This document shows, in pieces, positions 58,532-64,000 of a stretch of DNA of 64,000 nucleotides (position 1 is its first letter; every line of letters begins with the position of its first letter). This stretch comes from Phycisphaerales bacterium (GTDB lineage: Bacteria; Planctomycetota; Phycisphaerae; UBA1845). Below the pieces are notes generated by a model. It was not told the origin of the DNA and made no database searches. It saw nothing but the letters and a program-made list of their open reading frames with translations. Position numbers and translations under genes: made by a program. The stretch spans positions 62,001 through 126,000 of the forward strand of contig JACKHG010000008.1 of the NCBI GenBank assembly GCA_020639115.1, given 5' to 3'.

Positions 58532-59203
58532 TCAGCGGCCGCGTCCTGCGCGCAGGCCGATCTGCGCCCAGACATACCCCAAGGCCGCCCCGACCGCGCA
58601 GTCGCTCGGCCAGTGGGCCAGTTGCAGCACGCGCGTGACGCCACAGCCGACAGCGAGCACCCAGAACATCACCGCCGCCCGCGGATAGTACCACACCAGC
58701 ACGCCAGCCATGACGAAGGCCGCCGCAGTGTGCCCGGACGGGAACGACTGGTAGTCGCGGCTGGAATTCCCCATGCGCACCCCGCGCCAGGTGTCCACCG
58801 GCGCACCGCCCGCCTCGTCGTCTACGCGCGCGGTCACAACGTACGGCCGGTCCCGGGCGATGGTGTGCTTGGCCACTTCGTAGGTCACCTTCGCGCCGGC
58901 CTGCGCCACCAGCAGCGCGATGATGATCCGCTTGCGCCGCGTGTCGAACAAGGCGACGAGCACGATCACGACGACCAGCGTCAGCACCTGCGCGAAATTC
59001 CGAAATCCCCCCACGATCTGCTCGAAAGCGCTGCCGTCCTCGATGTGCACGGCACGCGCGCACCACCGCCCGATCGGCACGTCCACCATCTCCAGCGCGA
59101 AGAACGCGATCGCCCCGATGGCCAGCGCCATCACCAGCCGCCACCAGCGCCACGTGTACCGCCGCCGCTCCACCGCCGCGTCCCGCGCCAACCGCCCGCT
59201 CAT
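58532..59203 (-). CDS. PAP2-family phosphatase
   Basis: 223 residues from the ATG at 59203. Integral membrane phosphatase of the PAP2 superfamily: KHTIARDRP (K......RP), FPSGHTAAAF (PSGH) and TRVLQLAHWPSD (R.....H..D; the usual Ser before Arg is Thr). About five membrane helices. Members dephosphorylate phosphatidate, undecaprenyl pyrophosphate or lipid A; recycling of the cell-wall carrier is likely but not shown. It converges on the HtrA gene, and the tract upstream is a phased heptamer repeat. Confidence 0.87.
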   Translation of the reverse strand: MSGRLARDAAVERRRYTWRWWRLVMALAIGAIAFFALEMVDVPIGRWCARAVHIEDGSAFEQIVGGFRNFAQVLTLVVVIVLVALFDTRRKRIIIALLVAQAGAKVTYEVAKHTIARDRPYVVTARVDDEAGGAPVDTWRGVRMGNSSRDYQSFPSGHTAAAFVMAGVLVWYYPRAAVMFWVLAVGCGVTRVLQLAHWPSDCAVGAALGYVWAQIGLRAGRGR

Positions 59204-59223
59204 CGGTTCAACCCCCGGCCCTC

Positions 59224-59306
59224 TGACCTGCGCCTTTCGACCCGCGACCTCTGACCTGCGACCTGCGACTTTCGACCTGCGACCTTTGACCTGTGACCTT
59301 CGACCG
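59224..59306. repeat. Heptamer tract, consensus YGACCTN, about 12 units
   Basis: Twelve units in strict 7-base phase, most reading CGACCTG, TGACCTG, CGACCTT or CGACCTC. It lies between the PAP2 start (59203) and the rpsD terminator (59323-59362). It is the longest of the phased tracts in the window. Confidence 0.85.
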
Positions 59307-59322
59307 TTGGCCGCCCACGCGC

Positions 59323-59362
59323 AAAAAGCCGCGGCGACGCCCGTCTCCGAACGTCGCCGCGG
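59323..59362 (-). terminator. Rho-independent terminator of rpsD
   Basis: On the minus strand, CCGCGGCGACG and its complement form an 11-bp stem with a 12-base loop, followed by CTTTTTGC. It sits about 27 bases past the rpsD stop. Confidence 0.88.
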
Positions 59363-59388
59363 ATCATCGTGAATCATCGCCGCAGCAC

Positions 59389-59997
59389 CTAGCGGCCGTA
59401 GTACTCGACCACCAGACCGTACTCCACCTCGAACGGCAGACGCACGTCCTCGGGCGTCGGCAGGCGCGTCATGCGCCCCTCGAGCTTGTTCTCCTCGACC
59501 TGCAGCCACTCCGGCGGCAGCGGCCCCTCGCACGTCTCCGCGCACGCCTTGATGTACTTCTGGCTGCGCTCGCGGATCGTCACGGTATCCCCAACCCGCA
59601 GGTTGTACGACGGACGGTCCACCTTGCGGCCGTTGACGAGCACGTGCCCGTGCGCCACCGACTGCCGCGCCTGCCAGATCGTGCGGGCCCAGCCAAGCCG
59701 GCGGACGACGTTGTCCAGCCGCGACTCGAGGTACTCAGTCAGCGCGGTGACGTTGTCCTTCTTCGCCGCACTGGCCTTTTCCATGTAGTGGCGGAACTGC
59801 TTCTCGCGCACGTTGTAGTAGAACGCGAGCTTCTGCTTTTCGGCGAGCTGCTTGCCGTAGAGGCTCGGCCGCCCACGGCGAAAACCGTGCATGCCCGGCC
59901 GGTTCGGCTTGCGGGGATTGAGGTGCTTGTTGGTCTCTGCGATGGGAACGCCCAACCGGCGGGTCAGGCGCACTTTGGGTCCCGTGTAACTGCCCAT
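59389..59997 (-). CDS. rpsD: 30S ribosomal protein S4
   Basis: 202 residues. Primary 16S rRNA binding protein. N-terminal GPKVRLTRRLGV, then GMHGFRRGRPSLYGKQLAEKQK, the S4 RNA-binding motif LDNVVRRLGWA...ARQSVAHGHVLVNGRKVDRPSY, and a C-terminal end lacking zinc cysteines. It stands alone here rather than in the usual rpsM-rpsK-rpsD-rpoA order and has its own terminator. Confidence 0.97.
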   Translation of the reverse strand: MGSYTGPKVRLTRRLGVPIAETNKHLNPRKPNRPGMHGFRRGRPSLYGKQLAEKQKLAFYYNVREKQFRHYMEKASAAKKDNVTALTEYLESRLDNVVRRLGWARTIWQARQSVAHGHVLVNGRKVDRPSYNLRVGDTVTIRERSQKYIKACAETCEGPLPPEWLQVEENKLEGRMTRLPTPEDVRLPFEVEYGLVVEYYGR

Positions 59998-60288
59998 GCG
60001 AACTGTAACCTCTTGAAACTACCGTGCTTACGCCGCGATCACTCACGCGGCCCACTTAGCCCGTCTACTGCTTCGGCGACCCGGGGCCTTGCGACCGCCC
60101 CGGCGTCCCGTCCGCCCCGGCTAGAGAGCGGAATCCGGTATGATACCGCCGTGCTCCCCCCGGTCAAACCGCACGCCCCCGCAGGACCGGGCCGTACCCA
60201 GCCCGGACGCGGGCTTGCCCCATGACGCGGAGCCGCTACTTTCGTTTTGCCGGCCTCATTGAACCCGAAACAACTGAAAGGAACCACC

Positions 60289-60918
60289 ATGGCCAATGCC
60301 CGATGCCGGGATGCCGTTTGGGCCACCCTCAGCCGCTGTGGGCTTCTGGTGCTGGCGTGTGCACTGCCTGTTGCGGGCGGGTGTTCGCAGCGCACGGCCT
60401 CCGACAATCAGCACCTCGGACCGTTGCACCAGGAACTGGCGTTGTATGTTCTCGTGGAGCGGGGCCAGGCCGCGAATCAGCCGCTCGACACGTACGTGGC
60501 GAATTTCGAAGCCGGCGGCCAGACCCCGGACGGCTGCAAGTGGCTCGCGATCCCCGAGCACATCGACGGCCTGCGTGCCGATCGGCAGGTGCTCGCCCAT
60601 CGCGGGGGCTCGACCTATGCGCTGGCCTCCACCGCACCCGACGCATCGCTCGATGCCCGAACGCAATGGCGCGTCGTGGAGATGAACTTCGAGCGCGGCG
60701 ATCGACCGTACGGCGGTGCGCTCACTTTCCGGCTGGATGAGCAGGGCGCCAACCAGTTGCGCGAGGTCACGCGCACGCACCAAGGCCAGTGGCTCGCGGT
60801 ATGCCTGGGCGGCGAGGTCGAAACAGTCGCGAACATCCGGAGCGTGGTCGGGGCGCAGGTCCAGGTCACCGGCGATTCCGATGACCTGCAGGCGTTTTAC
60901 CGCAAGTGGAAGAGCTGA
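60289..60918 (+). CDS. Lipoprotein with SecD P1-head-like domain
   Basis: 209 residues from the ATG at 60289, with AAAGGAACC upstream. Leader ends in a lipobox (LPVAGGCSQ). The C-terminal 75 residues (GALTFRLDEQGANQLREVTRTHQGQWLAVCLGGEV, then RSVVGAQVQVTG) match the pattern of the periplasmic P1 head of SecD: F.L...G...L...T....G..LA..L.G.V......I......ITG. A stand-alone lipoprotein form is known in planctomycetes; its role is not established. It could assist protein export or be an unrelated use of the fold. Confidence 0.75.
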   Translation: MANARCRDAVWATLSRCGLLVLACALPVAGGCSQRTASDNQHLGPLHQELALYVLVERGQAANQPLDTYVANFEAGGQTPDGCKWLAIPEHIDGLRADRQVLAHRGGSTYALASTAPDASLDARTQWRVVEMNFERGDRPYGGALTFRLDEQGANQLREVTRTHQGQWLAVCLGGEVETVANIRSVVGAQVQVTGDSDDLQAFYRKWKS

Positions 60919-61265
60919 CGGACGGTGCGCCGTCGTGCGCGGGGGCACTTTCCCTGGCTTGCCGCCCGAGCCCCTGAGTGGACAGGATTCTTCGCGGGGT
61001 GGGTTGTTCTGACGGTTTTGCCCCGCACAAATGGTCGATGAACGATTGGCCTTCGCTCGCCCGGAGGGCGCACGATAGTAGCCAGGGGCTTCAGCCCCTG
61101 GTTTTTGGGCCCCTCTTCCTCTTGCCGCCCGGAGGGCGGGCGAAAGCCATCCAAGGACTGAAGCCCCTGGCTACCATCACGTGCCTTCCGGGCGGAACGC
61201 GCCCGGTACCCCGTACGGTAGGACATGTAGGCATGCGCACCGCGCGGCGATTTTTCGCCGCGCAT
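60919..61265. other. Downstream flank of the RAYT gene
   Basis: No gene supported. Occupied mainly by the inverted REP pair at 61058-61195. Confidence 0.6.
61058..61195. repeat. Inverted REP pair downstream of the RAYT gene
   Basis: CGCCCGGAGGGCG (61058-61070), core CCAGGGGCTTCAGCCCCTGG (61082-61101), then CCGCCCGGAGGGCGG (61125-61139), a diverged core in reverse orientation (61151-61170) and CCTTCCGGGCGG (61184-61195). The two halves face each other as in a bacterial interspersed mosaic element. Confidence 0.9.
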
Positions 61266-61718
61266 TCACTTGAACACTTCGGTTGGATCAAACTCGATAC
61301 CGTGTCGGCGAAGCAGTTCAAGGAATTCGGACTGAAAGTCCGTGCGCTGATGGTGCTCCTTCTGGCGGCGGATGTACGCTTCGACTTCGGGAACTACCGA
61401 GCGGCTGACGGTGAAGCCGCCGTAGCCTTCCTGCCAACTGAAATGACCGCGGACGAGATGTTCTTCGTTGATCCACTTCGACGAACGCCCCTTGAGCTGC
61501 TGCATCATCTCGGAGTGAGACAGGTCAGCGCGATAGCGCATCAGCACGTGGACGTGGTCCGGCGCACCGTTCACCGCGAGCAGCGTGCAGCGCAGGTCGC
61601 GTGCGGTTCCGGCCAGGAAGGGGTACAGGCGCTCCTCAAGGTCTGGTGCGATCAGGCCCGCGCGCTCCTTGGTGCTGAAGACGGCGTGGTAGTAATTCTG
61701 CGTGTAGGTGCTGGGCAT
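61266..61718 (-). CDS. REP-associated tyrosine transposase (Y1, IS200/IS605-like)
   Basis: 150 residues from the ATG at 61718, which follows GGAGGA. HUH endonuclease of the Y1 transposase superfamily: NYYHAVFSTKER near the start, His55 and His57 (APDHVHVLM) that hold the metal, and the catalytic Tyr115 with helix AYIRRQKEHHQRTDFQSEF. The open frame upstream of 61718 runs through a REP palindrome and is not coding. There is no partner tnpB. With palindromic repeats on both sides it fits the RAYT class, single-copy genes that act on REP sequences rather than on their own ends. Confidence 0.9.
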   Translation of the reverse strand: MPSTYTQNYYHAVFSTKERAGLIAPDLEERLYPFLAGTARDLRCTLLAVNGAPDHVHVLMRYRADLSHSEMMQQLKGRSSKWINEEHLVRGHFSWQEGYGGFTVSRSVVPEVEAYIRRQKEHHQRTDFQSEFLELLRRHGIEFDPTEVFK

Positions 61719-62377
61719 GGATGTTCCTCCGGTTGTCGCTGCTTGGTGCGCACCCGGTATAGCGAACTTCACCGACGTCCACAATCGGGCATTCGCCCGC
61801 CCGGAGGGCGGACGTTCGTAGCCGCGGGCCTCAGCCCCTGGTTTCGGGGCCCGCCCCTTCGTGCCGCCCGGAGGGCGGGCGTACACCGAGGTGCTGCATG
61901 AGCCCGCATAAGGTCGAAACCTTCACCCGCCCTCCGGGCGGCAGGGATTCTACAGGCATAGCCATCCAGGGGCTGAAGCCCCTGGCAACCATCACGCGCC
62001 CTCCGGGCGGTGGCGAATATGCGGTGATGGGCGCGGGGACGTCCGCGGGCGTGTGAGATCGCCACCGATGGGCCGAGTCCCTGGGGATACCGACGCTCCT
62101 CGGTGAGCGCCTTCCGGGCGGAATGCTGCATCCACCTGGCGGAGCGCAACGATTGTCGAGAAACTGCGACACACGGCGCGGAGGTGACGACGGCGGACTG
62201 CTGACTTCGAAGCAAGCGGCTTACAGCGCTGACATCAGTTGCCGGGCGCGGGGCTGCGCCTAACAATGTTTCGGCCCTCACGGCCTCCGCGAAGGTGCTG
62301 CCGTCATGAGCACCGTCTCCAACGGAATCCACGGGGGGATCTGACGCCATCGACACGCGACCTCGAGGATACCCGCC
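61719..62377. other. Upstream flank of the RAYT gene, REP-rich
   Basis: About 660 bp without a gene. REP palindromes occupy 61794-62121. The remaining 250 bp before the aldehyde dehydrogenase show nothing recognisable except its GAGG ribosome binding site. Confidence 0.55.
61794..62121. repeat. Cluster of REP units upstream of the RAYT gene
   Basis: CGCCCGGAGGGCG at about 61798, a core (CCGCGGGCCTCAGCCCCTGG, 61822-61841), CCGCCCGGAGGGCGG at 61864, an opposite-facing CCGCCCTCCGGGCGG at 61927-61941, the core CCAGGGGCTGAAGCCCCTGG at 61966-61985, CGCCCTCCGGGCGG at 61997-62010 and a partial copy at 62108-62121. Units alternate in orientation. Confidence 0.88.
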
Positions 62378-63820
62378 ATGCTCAACGACACCTATCCGCT
62401 CTACCTGGCCAACGAGCCGCAAAAACCCAACACCGACCTGGAGGTCACCAACAAGTACACCGGCGACATCGCCACGCGCGTGGCGCTGGCGGACGGAAAG
62501 CTCATCGAACGCGCCATCGAGGCAGCCGTGGCAGCCGCGAGCGCGTTCCGGAAAATGCCGAGCTATCAGCGCAGCGACGTGCTCAACCACGTGGCTGACA
62601 GCATCCGCGACCGGCACGAGGAGCTGGCGAAGGCGCTCGCCATCGAGGCGGGCAAGCCGATCAAGGATGCCCGCGGCGAGGTGACGCGCGGAATCGACAC
62701 CTTCCGCATCGCCGCGGAGGAGGCCAAGCGAATCTACGGCGAGTACGCCCCGTTGGATATTTCCCCACGGGCCGACGGGTACGAGTCGATCTGGAAGCGC
62801 GTGCCCATCGGGCCGTGCTCGTTCATCTCGCCGTTCAACTTCCCGATCAACCTGGCGGCGCACAAGATCGCTCCGGCGATCGCCGCCGGGTGTCCGTTCG
62901 TGCTCAAGCCGGCGTCGCAGACGCCGGTGGGCGCGCTGATCCTCGGCGAAATCCTCGCTGAGACCGACCTGCCCAAGGGCGCGTTCAGCATCCTGCCCTG
63001 CCGGCGCGAGGCCGCCGACCTCTTCACGACCGACGAGCGGTTCAAGCTGCTGTCGTTCACGGGATCGCCGGAGGTGGGCTGGGCGCTCAAGGCGAAGGCG
63101 GGCAAGAAGCCGGTGGTTCTGGAGCTGGGCGGCAACGCGGCGTGCATCGTGGATGAGGACGTGGACGAGGATTTCGCGGTGAAGCGGCTGATGGTCGGCG
63201 CATTCTACCAGTCCGGCCAGTCGTGCATCGGCGTGCAGCGGATCATCATCCACGAGTCGATCTACGAGCGGTTCAAAAAGAAACTCGTTGCAGCCGCCAG
63301 CGAACTGAAGGCCGGCGACCCGCTCGACGACGACACGTTCCTCGGGCCGATGATCACGGAGAAGGACGCGATCCGCATGGAGACGTGGGTCGGCGACGCC
63401 GTGAAGCGCGGGGCCCGCGTGGTCTGCGGCGGGAAGCGCCAAGGCGTGCTGTATGACGCCACCTTCGTCGAGAACGTCCCCGACGACGCCGAGCTGTCGT
63501 GCAAGGAGGCGTTCGGGCCCGTGGCGACGCTCGAGCCGTTCACCGACTTCGCCAAGGCGTGCGACCGGGTGAACCGCAGCGTGTTCGGCCTGCAGGCTGG
63601 GGTATTCACGCGGAATCTGAACTCGGCGTTCTATGCGTTCAACGAGCTGGAGGTGGGCGGCGTCGTGATCAACGACGTGCCCAGCATCCGCGTGGACAGC
63701 ATGCCCTACGGCGGGGTGAAGGAAAGCGGTCTGGGCCGCGAAGGAATCCGCTTCGCGATCGAAGACATGACGGAGATTCGCCTGATGGTGCTCAATCGCG
63801 TGGGCCGCACGCCGCGGTAG
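62378..63820 (+). CDS. NAD(P)-dependent aldehyde dehydrogenase
   Basis: 480 residues. ALDH superfamily enzyme oxidising an aldehyde to its acid. Catalytic Cys283 (FYQSGQSCIGVQRI), Glu249 (VVLELGGNAA), Asn154 (FNFPINLAAHKI), cofactor Lys177 (VLKPASQTP) and the Rossmann FTGS. The FYQSGQSCI.VQR variant and the short C-terminus resemble the lactaldehyde/glyceraldehyde-3-phosphate (non-phosphorylating) and phosphonoacetaldehyde branches. The substrate is uncertain; malonate-semialdehyde from the aminotransferase at 16496 is conceivable but the genes are 45 kb apart. Confidence 0.9.
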   Translation: MLNDTYPLYLANEPQKPNTDLEVTNKYTGDIATRVALADGKLIERAIEAAVAAASAFRKMPSYQRSDVLNHVADSIRDRHEELAKALAIEAGKPIKDARGEVTRGIDTFRIAAEEAKRIYGEYAPLDISPRADGYESIWKRVPIGPCSFISPFNFPINLAAHKIAPAIAAGCPFVLKPASQTPVGALILGEILAETDLPKGAFSILPCRREAADLFTTDERFKLLSFTGSPEVGWALKAKAGKKPVVLELGGNAACIVDEDVDEDFAVKRLMVGAFYQSGQSCIGVQRIIIHESIYERFKKKLVAAASELKAGDPLDDDTFLGPMITEKDAIRMETWVGDAVKRGARVVCGGKRQGVLYDATFVENVPDDAELSCKEAFGPVATLEPFTDFAKACDRVNRSVFGLQAGVFTRNLNSAFYAFNELEVGGVVINDVPSIRVDSMPYGGVKESGLGREGIRFAIEDMTEIRLMVLNRVGRTPR

Positions 63821-63991
63821 CAGGTATTGTGGCGCGTCGGGCCGTAACAGGGCTGAAACGACGCAACCTGCGGGCGGGAATCGGCGTACCAGCCTTTGGC
63901 GGACGCTTCGCGCGGCGGTTCGCCGATAGGACTGCTGGCGCCCGCACTGACAGTCAAAAACTGGATCCGATCGGAAACAAGGAGAACGCTC
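63821..63991. other. Intergenic region before the last gene start
   Basis: About 170 bp with no gene or repeat. An AAGGAG site near 63979-63984 precedes the partial gene at the window edge. Confidence 0.5.
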
Positions 63992-64000
63992 ATGGACCCG
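63992..64000 (+). CDS. Start of a gene cut by the window edge
   Basis: ATG GAC CCG preceded eight bases upstream by AAGGAG. Only three codons are present, so nothing can be said of the product. The strong ribosome binding site supports a real start. Confidence 0.6.

Noticed and set aside
61769..63442. 557-codon minus-strand open frame spanning REP repeats and the aldehyde dehydrogenase
   Set aside because: It runs through palindromic repeats and antisense to a conserved enzyme; no ribosome binding site or domain.

Overview
The window looks like a chromosomal stretch of a high-GC member of the Planctomycetota, probably near the Phycisphaerae. This is an inference from four things: dockerin-like C-terminal modules (DxDGDVDLxDF...CLxGP) in several secreted proteins, small membrane proteins carrying a CxxCxYDLRG...CPEC zinc ribbon, a VPEP (PEP-CTERM) sorting tail, and a pseudopilin with the FTLLELLVVI leader. 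Housekeeping genes present are murJ, eno, pilT, dprA, ileS, rpsD and two tRNAs. No phage, plasmid or CRISPR array was seen.

Layout. 0.3-11.5 kb: murJ, two zinc-ribbon membrane proteins, tRNA-Phe, an FtsB/DivIC-like protein, eno, a secreted beta-helix protein, an ELW-repeat PEP-CTERM protein and an unrecognised HTH-like protein. 11.8-17.9 kb: a probable reductive pyrimidine (or hydantoin/ureide) catabolic group, with a nitrilase-family amidohydrolase like beta-ureidopropionase, a nucleotidyltransferase-like gene, an NCS1 permease and a class III (AGXT2-like) aminotransferase, interrupted by a broken IS4-like element. 17.9-19.2 kb: a compact three-gene overlapping cassette headed by an ADP-ribosyltransferase-like (HYD1-type) protein. 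19.2-34.6 kb: a secretome block with two divergent GH16 glucanases, a TPR lipoprotein, an extracellular endonuclease I, a 1689-residue subtilase/beta-helix protein and a DUF2202 ferritin-like protein. 34.9-40.1 kb: an operon of response regulator, secreted dockerin protein, pseudopilin and histidine kinase. 40.3-44.6 kb: a lipoprotein, a small protein, a secreted hydrolase, and divergent arsR/arsM with a candidate operator over the arsR start. 44.7-53.3 kb: tRNA-Arg, a yqjD/yqjE-like stress-envelope operon, a hydrolase, pilT, a 12-repeat Cys-rich lipoprotein, dprA and two hypothetical genes. 53.5-64 kb: ileS, an HtrA protease, a PAP2 phosphatase, rpsD, a SecD-P1-like lipoprotein, a REP-associated tyrosine transposase (RAYT) in a field of palindromic repeats, and an aldehyde dehydrogenase.

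Most striking non-gene structure: (i) a RAYT gene flanked by inverted REP pairs, with a matching inverted pair 10 kb away next to dprA; (ii) exactly phased short-word repeat tracts of 7 or 8 bp in at least five intergenic places, one of which is the target of the IS insertion; (iii) a second palindromic repeat whose TAG serves as the stop codon of four genes; (iv) a compensated double frameshift in murJ. The ADP-ribosyltransferase-like three-gene cassette is the best candidate for an undescribed protein system.
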